Shown here: piece after piece, positions 37,021-46,934 of the stretch | Layout: every line of letters starts with the position of its first letter | Position numbering within the stretch: position 1 is the stretch's first letter | DNA from: Acinetobacter genomosp. 15BJ | GTDB taxonomy: Bacteria; Pseudomonadota; Gammaproteobacteria; Pseudomonadales; Moraxellaceae | Length of the DNA: 64,000 bases | Reading direction: 5' to 3' | Assembly: GCF_000400715.1 (NCBI RefSeq) | Contig: NZ_KE007347.1 | Span: 565,635-629,634, forward strand | Notes under the pieces: model-generated | What the model was told of the DNA's origin: nothing | Seen by the model: the letters and a program-made list of their open reading frames with translations, nothing else | Database searches by the model: none | Made by a program: the position numbers and the translations under genes

Positions 37021-37227
37021 GATTGCACTGAGAAATAATGGATTTGTGCAATAATTTGATCGGGTCATCATAAGCTTTTATTCCTGTGATCAAGTCAACT
37101 CACATATTACAGATCATTACAGAGTAGGTGGTTGTCTTGTCTAGGCGGCTCACCTATGGTCTAAGAGGTGTCTTAAGAACACTAATGCTTAACAACAATA
37201 AATAACTGAAATGACAAAGGTAGAATA

Positions 37228-38385
37228 ATGATGATGCATCACTTTATTAGACGCAGTTTAATCTCGATTGGAATATTGGTACTGCCTATTGTACCTTCAT
37301 TGGTTTTTGCACATGGCTATGTACTTAAACCAGAATCTCGAGCCTATGCTTGTAAGTTAAATAAGAATACTCAATGTGGCAGCATTGTTTGGGAGCCGCA
37401 AAGTTTAGAAGCTCCGAAAGGTTTTCCGCAGTCTGGACCACCTGATGGTCAAATTGCCAATGCAAATTTGAGTCAATTTTCAGAATTGAATGCACAATCA
37501 CCGACACGATGGGTTAAAACAAATTTGCCCACAGGTGCAAATGACTTTACTTGGCAATTTACGGCACAGCATGTAACTCAAGGCTGGCGTTATTTCATCA
37601 CTAAACAGGGGTGGAATCCTTCAGCTCCCTTGGCACGTAGTTCGTTCGATCTAAATCCTTTTTGTACTGTTGATGGTAAATATCAGAAACCTGCCAGTGT
37701 GGAAACACATCGCTGTCATGTGCCCGCTGATCGAAGTGGTTATCATGTCATTCTAGCGGTTTGGGATATCGGTGATACCAGTAATGCCTTTTATAATGTC
37801 ATTGATGTAAATGTCGGTTCAGGTAACCCAACAACACCAGTCGATCCACAACCACCAAAACCAGTTCAAAGCTGGAATGATATTGGTGATATTAATCCGC
37901 TTGATGACCTATCTGTAAATGATCGGGTATCGACACGTGTTTTTGATACGAATGGTGAAAATCCAAGTTTAAAAACAGAGTTGCTGATCACCAGTACTGC
38001 CACAGGTAATCGAAATGTTTGGCCTCGCTTATTAGCAGAGGCGATTAATCGAGAACACAGTGCCTTACGCGCAGGCATAAAAAATACCAATGCTGATATT
38101 GTGCCTGTAAATGGGAAAAATGATGTATTTAGTAGTTTAAATAGTGGTATTCAACGTGTTGAAATCAAAATTGAGCGTGCCCCGATCAGTGGTGGTGGTT
38201 CTTATGATTTTGTTTATCCTAAGAGTATTGCTACATATAAAGCAGGCACAAAAGTATTGGGCAGTGATGGACGTATATATCAGTGTAAGCCTTTTCCTTA
38301 TAGTGGTTGGTGTACCATTCAAGCGCATCAATACGTACCGAGCACAGGCTCGAACTGGCAGGATGCTTGGCTTTTAGTGAAATAA
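37228..38385 (+). CDS. Secreted lytic polysaccharide monooxygenase with chitin-binding tail (GbpA-like)
   Basis: Signal peptide residues 1-28 (VFA cut site); the mature protein starts with His29, the first residue of the AA10 copper histidine brace, with His115 ([10 protein letters not shown]) as the second. The AA10 domain runs to about residue 197. A linker rich in Pro follows ([13 protein letters not shown]), then a middle domain of unknown type, then a C-terminal chitin-binding module (residues about 338-385, [18 protein letters not shown]...WLLVK). It should oxidise chitin or bind GlcNAc surfaces outside the cell. Confidence 0.9.
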   Translation: MMMHHFIRRSLISIGILVLPIVPSLVFAHGYVLKPESRAYACKLNKNTQCGSIVWEPQSLEAPKGFPQSGPPDGQIANANLSQFSELNAQSPTRWVKTNLPTGANDFTWQFTAQHVTQGWRYFITKQGWNPSAPLARSSFDLNPFCTVDGKYQKPASVETHRCHVPADRSGYHVILAVWDIGDTSNAFYNVIDVNVGSGNPTTPVDPQPPKPVQSWNDIGDINPLDDLSVNDRVSTRVFDTNGENPSLKTELLITSTATGNRNVWPRLLAEAINREHSALRAGIKNTNADIVPVNGKNDVFSSLNSGIQRVEIKIERAPISGGGSYDFVYPKSIATYKAGTKVLGSDGRIYQCKPFPYSGWCTIQAHQYVPSTGSNWQDAWLLVK

Positions 38386-38402
38386 TCAATGTTATAGGAA
38401 AT

Positions 38403-38434
38403 AAAAAACCGAGTTAGACTTCAACTCGGTTTTT
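38403..38434. terminator. Terminator between the LPMO gene and gcvH
   Basis: AAAACCGAGTT AGACTTC AACTCGGTTTTT; can act in both directions. Confidence 0.85.
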
Positions 38435-38474
38435 CAATATACCAATCCAAATAGGTCGGTCTGATTTATAAAAA

Positions 38475-38849
38475 TTATAAACCTGATTCGTATTCGCTAT
38501 TTGAAAGCAATTTTTCAACATCAGCCATATTGTCTGGCTTAATCTTATAGATCCAACCCTTACCATAAGGCTCGTCATTGACAAAGTCAGGATCATCTTC
38601 AAGGTCAGTATTCACTTCAACCACTGTTCCAGACACAGGTGCGTGAATATCAGAGGCTGTTTTAACTGACTCAACAATGCCTGCTTGTTCGGTTGCTGTG
38701 ACATGGCTACCCACTTCAGGTGTTTCCACATACACTAAATCACCCAACTCATCTTGTGCATGGTCAGTAATCCCTGTTACAACGAGGTCACCCTCAATTC
38801 TTACCCACTCATGCGTACGTGCATATTTCAATTCTGCTGGATGATTCAT
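38475..38849 (-). CDS. gcvH: Glycine cleavage system H protein
   Basis: 124-residue lipoyl carrier of the glycine cleavage complex. The lipoylated residue is Lys63 in the motif [15 protein letters not shown]. The H-protein start ([14 protein letters not shown]) and end are normal. GcvT, GcvP and GcvL partners are not in this window, so gcvH is separate from them. An AAGGAG-like site is present (reverse strand, AGGAGTTGTC before ATG). Confidence 0.97.
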   Translation of the reverse strand: MNHPAELKYARTHEWVRIEGDLVVTGITDHAQDELGDLVYVETPEVGSHVTATEQAGIVESVKTASDIHAPVSGTVVEVNTDLEDDPDFVNDEPYGKGWIYKIKPDNMADVEKLLSNSEYESGL

Positions 38850-38929
38850 GACAACTCCTTAACAATCTGTCGTATCATTTTTATTTGGTTTATACATGCT
38901 TTTCAATAAAAACAAAAGCTTTCGTGAAC

Positions 38930-39955
38930 TTATAAGTAAGGGTCTTTACGCCAGTTACTCGGGCTACGACCACTCCAACGTTTAAATGCCCGGCTGAAAT
39001 TCGCGACATCAGAATAACCGAGTTCATCAGCAATTTGCTCCAAACTATAATCTGTTCGAGAAAGCAAAGAGGTTGCATGACGATAACGAACTTCATCCAC
39101 GAGCGTAGAGAAGGATGTACCTTCCGCAGCCAATTGGCGTTTCAAGGTGCGATCTGACATGTGTAAACGTTCAGCCACACTTTCAATACTCAGATAGTGC
39201 TGTTCTGAATTGGTTAAAATATCACGAACCCGCATTGCTAAACGACGACGTTCACCTAGTGCAGAGAGTTCGGTTTCACATTGGTTAATAGCAATCTGGC
39301 TGGCAATTGGATCTGCATTGACCATTTTTAAGCCAAGATATTTTTTATCGAAGCTTGAAATCAGATGAGGCTGATTAAAACGTACTGTACTGGTTAATCG
39401 ATCTTTATATTTTTCAAAACCAGCAGGTTCCGCAAAGTCCAAATCAACCTCACCGTTGAGGTCATCAATTCCGGTTAAGGCTTTGGCCATGGTCATAATA
39501 CCAATGGTTAAACCTAAAATGATTTCAGTGCGTAATGGCTCAACTTCAATATCACATTGTAGTTGTAAAGTTGCTTTAGGGCCGAAAGTAGAGAAATATA
39601 GCTGTAAAAAGGGAAGGCGTAACTGAATGAAACGGCTTGCCAGTGCAATAGCATCGGTAATGTCATGCGCCGTCATGATGGCATAGCCAATAAAACCATG
39701 AATGGAGATACGCATCTGCGTACCTAGATGAAAGCCAAGTGTGCTTTCACCCGTTAGGCGCAAAGAATGTTTCACCAATTCGTTCGCAATCGGTGTTGGA
39801 ATTCGATAGTTTGGATCAGCCAATTGTTCGCTGGTTAAGTGAAACGGTGCAAACAATGTTTCATCGCTATATCCCCAGCGAGAAACCACATCTAATAGCA
39901 ATAAGCCATAGACGCCTGGTATTCCTTGATCTTGACGAGTTGAGGTTGTTTTCAT
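38930..39955 (-). CDS. AraC family transcriptional regulator (OruR/ArgR-like group)
   Basis: 341 aa. The N-terminal 200 residues fit the arabinose-binding-like domain typical of the group that includes OruR and MmsR-like regulators (ANELVKHSLRLTGESTLGFHLG). The C-terminal 100 residues carry the two AraC helix-turn-helix motifs (SIESVAERLHMSDRTLKRQL and SLEQIADELGYSDVANFSRAFKRW). The target is not evident; the nearest upstream genes on the strand are the MaoC/ABC pair, and gcvH lies downstream. Confidence 0.9.
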   Translation of the reverse strand: MKTTSTRQDQGIPGVYGLLLLDVVSRWGYSDETLFAPFHLTSEQLADPNYRIPTPIANELVKHSLRLTGESTLGFHLGTQMRISIHGFIGYAIMTAHDITDAIALASRFIQLRLPFLQLYFSTFGPKATLQLQCDIEVEPLRTEIILGLTIGIMTMAKALTGIDDLNGEVDLDFAEPAGFEKYKDRLTSTVRFNQPHLISSFDKKYLGLKMVNADPIASQIAINQCETELSALGERRRLAMRVRDILTNSEQHYLSIESVAERLHMSDRTLKRQLAAEGTSFSTLVDEVRYRHATSLLSRTDYSLEQIADELGYSDVANFSRAFKRWSGRSPSNWRKDPYL

Positions 39956-40083
39956 GTGCTTTCCGTGGCGCTCATCAATTTTGCCAATATCTTTTAAACA
40001 TTTAAGTCTTAAACATCTTTACATGAAAAAAAATAATCAATCATAAAAATTGTTGGACAAAACAGTCACCGAATATTCAAGAT

Positions 40084-40524
40084 TCAAGTTGGTTTTCTAA
40101 AGACCATAATTTTGGTTGTCGATATTAATAGCACATCACCAAATTGGTTCAAAGCTTGTGTTACGTAGCTGACGATACCACGATCATTTTTGGTTCTAGA
40201 TGGCACAATTGCAGTAATTTCAATCTCTACGTGAATTTTATCGCCAACACGGGTTGGGCGAGGCCAACGTAAGCTTGATTCAGTGCCTAACAGACCGCCT
40301 GCAACGGGAAAACATTCCGTCCATAAACGCATGGTCACCGCAGAAGTATGCCAGCCACTTGCAGCTAATCCTTGAAATATAGGATGTTCTGCTGCTGTTT
40401 GCTCATCCAAGTGAAAAGGTTGAGGATCGTATTGACCTGCAAATTGTTTCACTTCTTCAAGTGTCATTTCATATTCGCGGCTGCTAAAACGATCACCAAT
40501 ATTTAAGTCTTCTAAATACAACAT
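40084..40524 (-). CDS. MaoC family dehydratase (hot-dog fold)
   Basis: 146-residue R-hydratase-type protein. The hydratase signature is FAGQYDPQPFHLDEQTAAEHPIFQGLAAS (catalytic Asp and His), split here over residues about 28-56. It probably hydrates enoyl-CoA or a related thioester. Its ATG overlaps the stop of the upstream ABC transporter gene as TAATG, so the two are translationally coupled, which suggests a common process, unknown here. Confidence 0.88.
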   Translation of the reverse strand: MLYLEDLNIGDRFSSREYEMTLEEVKQFAGQYDPQPFHLDEQTAAEHPIFQGLAASGWHTSAVTMRLWTECFPVAGGLLGTESSLRWPRPTRVGDKIHVEIEITAIVPSRTKNDRGIVSYVTQALNQFGDVLLISTTKIMVFRKPT

Positions 40525-42371
40525 TATTCTGTGTCCTGAGTCACTCGCTGTTCAACTAAAAAACCACCTGTTTGGCGTTTCCATAATTGTGCATACAAGC
40601 CATCATTAGCAATCAGTTCCTCATGTGTTCCTTGTTCAGCAATTCGACCTTGATCAAGGACAATAAGGCGATCCATTTGAGCAATAGTAGATAAACGGTG
40701 TGCAATTGCAATGACTGTTTTGCCAACCATCAAGTCATTTAAACTACTTTGAATTGCTGCTTCGACTTCCGAATCCAATGCACTGGTTGCTTCATCTAAA
40801 ATAAGAATAGGTGCATCTTTGAGGAAAACACGAGATATTGCAATCCGTTGGCGTTGTCCACCAGAGAGCTTCACACCGCGTTCGCCAACGTAGGCATCAA
40901 ATCCAACACGACCTTTTTGATCTGTCAGTTGGGGAATGAATTCTTCTGCTCTGGCTTTTTTAACCGCAAGTTGCACTTCCGCTTCAGTCGCATGTGGACG
41001 TCCATATTTAATATTTTCAGCAACTGTGCGGTGTAATAAAGAGGTATCTTGTGTAACTAATGCAATATTGGCGCGTAAGCTGTCTTGGGTAACATCATGA
41101 ATATTTTGACCATCAATCAGAATACGACCTTGGTTGATATCGTAAAAATGAAGCAGTAATTGGATCAGTGTCGATTTACCAGCACCGGAACGCCCAACAA
41201 CGCCAATTTTTTCACCAGGTTTGATGGTTAAGTTAAAATGCTCAATGACATTTTTTTGGTTATAAGCAAAGCTAACATCCTCAAATCGGATTTCACCATG
41301 CTGAACTTTTAATTCAGTCGCATCTTTCTTGTCTTGAATCTGGATCTGTTTACCTAGGGTGGTCATACCATCCTGAATGGTACCGACATTCTCAAATAGC
41401 ATGGTGACATGCCACATTAAAAACTCTGCCATACTGTCTAGCTTCAGTACCATCGCCGTGGTGGCTGCAATCACCCCAATTGCCGCTTGCCCTTGCGTCC
41501 ATAACCAAACTGAAGTGCCAATTACCCCAATATATAAAAATGCACTGAGTAAACGAATGCTGATTTCGTATTTGACCCCTAAACGCATTTGCTTATAAAC
41601 CGTAACCATAAACTCTTGCATGGATTCTTTGGCATATTGGCTTTCACGGCCTGCATGCGCAAAAAGTTTTACAGTTTGGATGTTGGTATAAGCATCCGTT
41701 ATACGGCCTGTCATAACGGCGCGTGAATCTGCTTGTTTTTTGGAAATTTTACCTAAACGGGGGATAAAATAGCTGGCGATCACAATGAAAAAAACCAGCC
41801 ACAACATTAAAGGAATAATCAGTACAGGAGAAATGGAGCCTAATACCACACTAATCGTAATGAAGTAGATCAGTACATATACCAGCATATCGCCTAAAAT
41901 CATCCAGAATTCGCGCACAGCCAAAGCAGTTTGCATGACCTTGGCAGAAAGACGCCCTGCGAAGTCAGTATGGAAGAAGTCGAGGCTCTGTTGTAATAAT
42001 AAATTATGAAAGCGCCAACGCATGCGCATTGGGAAATTACTAAACAAAACTTGATGTTTCACTACAGATTGTAGGCTGACAAAGAAGATATTGGCAAAAA
42101 GGATGCTAATCAGGATAGTGAGGTTTTGTTGGTTATTTTCTAAGAATGTACTCGGGTGGCTTTGGGTCAGCCAATCGACCAATTTACCTATATAAGAGAA
42201 AAATAGTGCTTCAAAGCTTGCGGCGGCGGCGGTGCATGCAATCAAAATAAAGAGATAAGGGCGGATGCCTTTGGTTGATTGCCAAACGAAAGCAAAAAAA
42301 GTTGTTGGTAATGGTTTGTTTAAGTCTTTCGTTGGGTAGGGATCAACTAATTTTTCAAACCATTGCAGCAT
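40524..42371 (-). CDS. ABC exporter, fused permease and ATPase (MsbA-like)
   Basis: 615 aa. Residues 1-330 contain six membrane helices; residues about 355-600 form the ATPase with Walker A (GRSGAGKST), Q-loop, LSGGQ signature and Walker B (LILDEATSALD). A homodimeric type IV exporter in the inner membrane. The N-terminus carries a short cytosolic extension (FEKLVDPYPTKDLNKPLP). Essential MsbA is usually next to lpxK; that is not so here, so this is more likely a lipid or drug exporter of the multidrug type. Confidence 0.9.
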   Translation of the reverse strand: MLQWFEKLVDPYPTKDLNKPLPTTFFAFVWQSTKGIRPYLFILIACTAAAASFEALFFSYIGKLVDWLTQSHPSTFLENNQQNLTILISILFANIFFVSLQSVVKHQVLFSNFPMRMRWRFHNLLLQQSLDFFHTDFAGRLSAKVMQTALAVREFWMILGDMLVYVLIYFITISVVLGSISPVLIIPLMLWLVFFIVIASYFIPRLGKISKKQADSRAVMTGRITDAYTNIQTVKLFAHAGRESQYAKESMQEFMVTVYKQMRLGVKYEISIRLLSAFLYIGVIGTSVWLWTQGQAAIGVIAATTAMVLKLDSMAEFLMWHVTMLFENVGTIQDGMTTLGKQIQIQDKKDATELKVQHGEIRFEDVSFAYNQKNVIEHFNLTIKPGEKIGVVGRSGAGKSTLIQLLLHFYDINQGRILIDGQNIHDVTQDSLRANIALVTQDTSLLHRTVAENIKYGRPHATEAEVQLAVKKARAEEFIPQLTDQKGRVGFDAYVGERGVKLSGGQRQRIAISRVFLKDAPILILDEATSALDSEVEAAIQSSLNDLMVGKTVIAIAHRLSTIAQMDRLIVLDQGRIAEQGTHEELIANDGLYAQLWKRQTGGFLVEQRVTQDTE

Positions 42372-43004
42372 GCCGCATTTCCTCTAATTATACAGTACGA
42401 TTCAGCTCACCCCTGTAGGATATCAGAAAACCTGCCAGAAGATGGCAAAAGAAAATAAATGATAGGAAAGGAAACAGACAACAGATCAAACTTCAATTTT
42501 AAGCGAAGAAAAACTAGTAGATGGATAGATGATGGAAATAGTAAGGAGATAATTTATAAAATGAGTGAAGTTATTTTGATTGAGCTCAAGAATTATACTC
42601 TTGATAATATTTTTTTTTTGAGGCATCAAATGACCAATAATAGAGGCAGAAACGAATAGAAAAGATAATGAAATAGATAAATTAGAAAATGAAGATGAGC
42701 AGCAAAAGAATTCGGTAGCACATTCAATTGATGTTAGTTAGAGGGGTTTGGCTGATATTGTTGCTGAAATGGGGGAGACCATATTATATAGCTTAATCTA
42801 TTGCACAAAATATTAATGTTATTTTTAGATTAGAAAGTTTTTCTTATAATTTAGTGTAGTTATTTAAAAGGGGTGTTAAATTAGGTTTTTATTTAGTTAT
42901 TCTTCATACTTTATTTTGTATTTTTAAACGTATTGATGTTTTATTTTGAGGCGGTTTTTTGTTCAAGATGATGTTATAATAGGTGAAAATTAATATATAT
43001 AGAA
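42372..43004. other. AT-rich region with a decayed reading frame
   Basis: About 630 bp between the ABC exporter and the next gene. Apart from the broken frame at 42561-42816 nothing convincing was found; an open frame beginning at 42459 lacks gene-like composition in its first half. Confidence 0.5.
42561..42816 (+). pseudogene. Decayed small gene with frameshift and nonsense codon
   Basis: AAGGAG lies 12 bases before an ATG that starts MSEVILIELKNYTLDNIFF, running into a T10 tract. Another frame continues with gene-like residues (AETNRKDNEIDKLENED...), then a TAG, then RGLADIVAEMGETILYSLI to a TAA at 42814. Together this looks like one short gene broken by slippage in the T-tract and a stop mutation. 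Family unknown. Low confidence because the region is AT-rich. Confidence 0.3.
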
Positions 43005-43400
43005 ATGGTGATGAAAATAATATCTATAGTTATACTTATGTTTTTATTCGGTATATGTCGCACAGCAGATGCTAAAAACTTTAAAGATGATTACGTTAAT
43101 TTATCTGATGTTTATTTCAAATCTATAGATGATCAAATTCAATTTGAATACGGCTTAAGAGGAAAAGTAAAGTCGAAAAATGAGCAGTTAGAGGCAAAGC
43201 AAAAAGAATGCTTGGTTGAAAAGAGTAAAGTAAATCTACATAAGCTAATTATGGAACACTATTTAGAGTATCAGGGTTATATGCAGGGTGTTGCTGAAAG
43301 CGTGATGGCAAAAGATGAATTTAATTTTACTCAAAATGAAGCACAGAAAAATTATGCAGTACTTAAAAATGAGTTAAAACAAACCAGATTTCCTTGTTAA
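43005..43400 (+). CDS. Small exported hypothetical protein, 131 aa
   Basis: Not recognised. The N-terminus is a signal peptide (MKIISIVILMFLFGICRTADA, from the second Met, ATG 43011). The mature part is helical and charged with two cysteines (CLVEK, FPC at the end). It probably works in the periplasm. A terminator-like hairpin follows at 43456. Start choice between ATG 43005 and ATG 43011 is open. Confidence 0.6.
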   Translation: MVMKIISIVILMFLFGICRTADAKNFKDDYVNLSDVYFKSIDDQIQFEYGLRGKVKSKNEQLEAKQKECLVEKSKVNLHKLIMEHYLEYQGYMQGVAESVMAKDEFNFTQNEAQKNYAVLKNELKQTRFPC

Positions 43401-43455
43401 GTGACTGTTATTTATTGTTTCTACCCGATGTATGTTTAAGCTTGATTCTTGAAGA

Positions 43456-43485
43456 AAAGCACCCTAAACAAGTTAAGGGTGCTTT
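43456..43485. terminator. Terminator hairpin
   Basis: AAAGCACCCT AAACAAGTTA AGGGTGCTTT between convergent genes. Confidence 0.65.
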
Positions 43486-43527
43486 ATCGCAAAGTATGAT
43501 GCTGATGAGAAAGATATTGCAAAGAAT

Positions 43528-44484
43528 TTAACTAACGACAGGCGTCTTGCCTGAGTTTTGTGTCATTTGTTCAAAATATTGTACTGCTGGTGAGCGGGCC
43601 ATATATGCCAATGCTTGTTCAGTATCGCCTTCATGGACTGGGTTAAATTTTGGAGATGCCCAACGTAAAGTTGCTTTCCATAAATATTTAATGGTTGGCA
43701 GATTATCTGTCTGTGTTGCTGTTTTTTCAAATTCACGGATAAAGTTAAAGAATCCGCGACGCATTAATTTTTGGATATCTTTATGCTCTAAATCTTGCTG
43801 TGCAAGGCTACGAGCAAAATCTGCAAGGAAGTAAATAAACAAGGGGAAAACACCCATCATGATCACTTGTCTTGAAATATAAAAGCCAAATTTATTGGTG
43901 AGTAGATGCTCAAATAGGTCATAAGCTACGCAACGATGTTCCACTTCTTCAGCAAGATGCCAGCGGAATAGGTCTGTCATTGCAGGGTCCGCTGTATCCC
44001 AAGACTTACTATCGAGTGTCCATTGTCCAATGATTCCAGTAAAATGCTCAATGGCAGCAATAACACCGACACGGAACAGTAACCAATATTCATCTAGTTT
44101 TTCACCTTTTAAAAAAGGTATACCTAAAGGCTTATCACCTAAAAGAATATTGAAAATAACGTGAGCACGGTTTAGTGGATCCTGAATGTCATAGCCATTT
44201 TCTCTTAGGAAGTCTTGGGCTTTTTCATGCGCTCGTGCATGTGCTGCTTCTTGGCGAACAAAGCCGATGACTTCTTGTTTTAGCTTTTCATCAGTCACAT
44301 AAGGGATTGCTTTATTAAAAACACGGCAGAACCAAAACTCACCAGCAGGTAAAAGCATATTGATTCCGTTAGCAACGTGTGAACATAGTGGGTCGTTTGG
44401 CATCCAACAAACTGTGGATTCTGAAAAATCAAAATATACTTTTCTTGCTTTAAGCTGATGATTTTCTGTGATCATACCTGTCAC
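43528..44484 (-). CDS. Metal-dependent hydrolase family protein (PF10118-like, diiron ferritin-like)
   Basis: 318 aa; Met4 (ATG 44475) is an alternative start. The pattern of a ferritin-like diiron site is visible: EFWFCRVF, RQEAAHARAHEKA, IAAIEHFTG and HLAEEVEHRCVAYDLFEHL supply Glu and His ligands. The annotation predicted metal-dependent hydrolase is traditional; the ligands rather suggest an oxygen-activating diiron enzyme. One membrane-like segment (VIMMGVFPLFIYFLADFA, about residues 215-232) may attach it to the membrane. Common in Acinetobacter, physiological role unclear. Confidence 0.85.
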   Translation of the reverse strand: MTGMITENHQLKARKVYFDFSESTVCWMPNDPLCSHVANGINMLLPAGEFWFCRVFNKAIPYVTDEKLKQEVIGFVRQEAAHARAHEKAQDFLRENGYDIQDPLNRAHVIFNILLGDKPLGIPFLKGEKLDEYWLLFRVGVIAAIEHFTGIIGQWTLDSKSWDTADPAMTDLFRWHLAEEVEHRCVAYDLFEHLLTNKFGFYISRQVIMMGVFPLFIYFLADFARSLAQQDLEHKDIQKLMRRGFFNFIREFEKTATQTDNLPTIKYLWKATLRWASPKFNPVHEGDTEQALAYMARSPAVQYFEQMTQNSGKTPVVS

Positions 44485-44714
44485 CCAATATAAAATTACG
44501 AATCAATTTGAATACGTAATTTTTAGCATTGAGTAAAATCTTCTACCATGTGCTTATAGGACAAAAACACCTGATCTAAAGATTCTAAAGATAAAATAGT
44601 AAAGATTTCTCGCTTTAAAGTTTGAAATGTCATGCCAAAAAAGCCATATCATTTGAATGGTGTGGCTTGAATAAACTGAATTAAGCAATCATTTTATGGT
44701 TGTGGAATTAACCA
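44485..44714. other. Intergenic region, nothing recognised
   Basis: Some 230 bp upstream of the diiron protein gene; expected to hold its promoter. No gene or repeat seen. Confidence 0.4.
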
Positions 44715-44930
44715 ATGACTACGGCGTGTGTCATGATGAATCAAGCGGTTGAAAATGAATTGTTAACAATAGAATAAGTTAAACAGTTAGATACATTGAC
44801 TGGAAAAAGTCTTAAGAAAGACTATCAGTCCGTTGTTTCAAACTTTTAGTTTGCTGAAAAACAGTTGGCAAATGCTTCTACAGGTTCAAATTGCAGCCAG
44901 TTTATCGTTAGGCTAAACGAAGCGAAATAA
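44715..44930 (+). pseudogene. Decayed small gene with two in-frame stops
   Basis: From ATG 44715 to TAA 44928-44930 one frame reads 71 codons, interrupted by TAA at 44775 and TAG at 44847. Between the stops it reads VKQLDTLTGKSLKKDYQSVV and then FAEKQLANASTGSNCSQFIV, which looks like real protein. An intact terminator at 44946 follows. I do not recognise the family. Confidence 0.5.
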
Positions 44931-44945
44931 TTTTGGTGTTAAAGG

Positions 44946-44972
44946 AAAGCCCACTTCATGTTGGGCTTTTTT
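44946..44972 (+). terminator. Terminator after the decayed gene
   Basis: AAAGCCCA CTTCATG TTGGGCTTTTTT. Confidence 0.85.
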
Positions 44973-45085
44973 GAACTTCAGAAAAATATAAGTAAGTTTT
45001 ATAGTGCAATAGAAAAAGAAAATGCCGTAACTCACAGAGTAGGCGTATACTGTTTATAAGTATTAGAACCATAAGGAACCAAAAA

Positions 45086-45280
45086 ATGCTTGTTAAATTT
45101 GCAGTTCGATTCATGGGTGTTTTATTCGCAGTATTGGCTTTGGTCGCGCTTGTTATTCATTTCTTCTTTTCCAATAAGTTAACTACGGATTTATGGATTA
45201 TCATGGTTCCTATTATTCTTGGTGTTCCAATGCTCACTTCCGTGATTGTTGCTAAAGATGATGAACTAAGCATCCAATAA
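45086..45280 (+). CDS. Small membrane protein, 64 aa
   Basis: Not recognised. Two hydrophobic segments (VRFMGVLFAVLALVALVIHF and LWIIMVPIILGVPMLTSVIV) joined by a short polar loop, with an acidic C-terminus. ATAAGGAACC lies before the ATG. A two-helix inner-membrane protein of unknown role. A hairpin terminator follows at 45301. Confidence 0.7.
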   Translation: MLVKFAVRFMGVLFAVLALVALVIHFFFSNKLTTDLWIIMVPIILGVPMLTSVIVAKDDELSIQ

Positions 45281-45300
45281 AATTTATGTTTAATTGTATA

Positions 45301-45330
45301 AAAGCTTATCAAATGATGGGCTTTTTATTT
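45301..45330 (+). terminator. Terminator with G-U pairs
   Basis: AAAAGCTTATC AAAT GATGGGCTTTTT, then ATTTTT. Confidence 0.7.
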
Positions 45331-45373
45331 TTATGTGGTATAAAAATAATTCCAATAATAAAGGAGCATAAAA

Positions 45374-45676
45374 GTGGTTTTTTCTCAAATTGTTCAAAAT
45401 TTAGATCGAGAATATGAGTTATTCATAAATTCTCAAAGCTATCAATCCTATAAAAACAGTGACATACAAATCAAAGCATTATTTTTGAGAAATGCGCTAA
45501 AAGCAATTAGATATCCACATACTAATTTAATTCCTTTGGGCGGTGGGGTGTATAAGCTACTGAATTTTGATCATTTTGAATTGGATCTTAACTTGTTTAA
45601 TACACCTTTATTTCAGAATAAAACGGCCTTTATCAATTGGGTCTCTAGTCGTTTATATAAAGATATTTCTCCATAA
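45374..45676 (+). CDS. Hypothetical protein, 100 aa
   Basis: Not recognised. GTG start with a good AAAGGAG site. The protein is basic in the middle and soluble (FLRNALKAIRYPHTNLIPLGGGVYKLLNFDHFELD, seen in parts). No signal peptide. A hairpin terminator lies at 45746. Its neighbours are equally short unknown genes. Confidence 0.65.
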   Translation: MVFSQIVQNLDREYELFINSQSYQSYKNSDIQIKALFLRNALKAIRYPHTNLIPLGGGVYKLLNFDHFELDLNLFNTPLFQNKTAFINWVSSRLYKDISP

Positions 45677-45745
45677 CAAAAAATACATGAACTAAATACT
45701 TAAAAGTAACTTGATTTAGGTTCGAGTAGTGGCACTTGAAAATTA

Positions 45746-45786
45746 AAACGCTCATTTTCATTATTGATTTTGAGCGTTTCTTCATT
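45746..45786. terminator. Terminator hairpin
   Basis: AAACGCTCA / TGAGCGTTT, 9 bp with a 16-nt loop, then TCTTC. Between convergent genes. Confidence 0.6.
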
Positions 45787-45829
45787 CTAGTTGCACAGAA
45801 ATGTATTATTGATGCTGAGTTGCTTGCGC

Positions 45830-46072
45830 TTATGCTATTTTTTTCATGTGCTCTAAGCAGTCGATTGCGCTCCTACTTGTTACACTGAGTTCTCTAGCTA
45901 AAGTTTGGGCTTGATCCCAACCGAATATCTCTAATTTGACCAATAATAGCAGCGTCATTTCAAGATGATTTTTGCTCTTAATGATTTCATCAGAATTGTC
46001 AAGATCAATTAACATATCAATTTCAGTTTTGATATAGTCGATTGCTGCATCTTTTTGCCGTTTTTGATACAT
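45830..46072 (-). CDS. Hypothetical protein, 80 aa
   Basis: Not recognised. AGGAG followed by an A-tract precedes the ATG on the reverse strand. The C-terminal half (WDQAQTLARELSVTSRSAIDCLEHMKK) resembles a small helix-turn-helix-like helical unit, and the N-terminus is acidic. It could be a small regulator, but nothing firm supports that. Confidence 0.6.
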   Translation of the reverse strand: MYQKRQKDAAIDYIKTEIDMLIDLDNSDEIIKSKNHLEMTLLLLVKLEIFGWDQAQTLARELSVTSRSAIDCLEHMKKIA

Positions 46073-46934
46073 TTTTTTTCTCCTATAAAAGGTATCTCAA
46101 TAATTAATAGAATACGGAAATAGCTTAATGATTTATTAAATTAAAATTAATTGAATATTAAATAAATAAAATGCTATAGGTATTCATTAATGTATGTTTC
46201 ATTTTTTGCAGCATGCCACTTTTTATTTATAAGTTAGAGCTGAGAATAATTCTGAAATTGGCAATGCTGAATTTTGCATCATTATTTTGTCAACTTTCAG
46301 GTTTAAATTTCACAAATAAATGAAAAATACTCTAATTTTATAATGCAATTAATAAGCTTTAGTCAACTAACTGTTACATTTCGATTGGCCTTTTTTGTAT
46401 GTTTCGTGACAAGTGTTAATAATCATTAATTTAATTCTATTTTTTTATTTTTATTTAAATTAATCAATGATTAATTTTTAATTATCCATTGTTTTTTGTA
46501 TCCTTTGAAATTATAAAAGCCGACCCAAAATTGACAATTATGACGTTTTTTTGCAGTAATAAAATGGTAGAGTAACAAAAATGATCGTAATGGAAAAATA
46601 TTTGTCATTTTTTACCTATATAGGTTTTATGAAAAAAACTATGTTTTTATTGATGAATTAGAATGTGGATTAATACAACATAAAAGATTTTGAACTATAA
46701 AGTTAACGAAGATAATAAAACCTATTGGAGATTTGATTCGGAGTGCCTATGAGGCTACAAGAAGGTGAGTTTAGGCCTGAACATGGTTTTGTGTGAAAGT
46801 TTTACAACGATACAAAGGTGACCAGATATCGGTTTGTTGACTTTATTTATAGTCTTTAAACAAAAAATATTTTTAAAAAATTGAAAATAAATTATTCTCT
46901 AAGCTCTTCAATTCAAATAAAAATAGGCATTAGG
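46073..46934. other. Long AT-rich intergenic region
   Basis: About 860 bp with frequent A and T tracts and no convincing frame, tRNA or repeat. It probably contains regulatory DNA for the outer-membrane gene at 46935 and could hide a small RNA, which cannot be judged by eye. Confidence 0.4.

Noticed and set aside
37086..37110. CRP-type palindrome upstream of the LPMO gene
   Set aside because: TGTGA and TCACA half-sites are present but 10 bp apart instead of 6.
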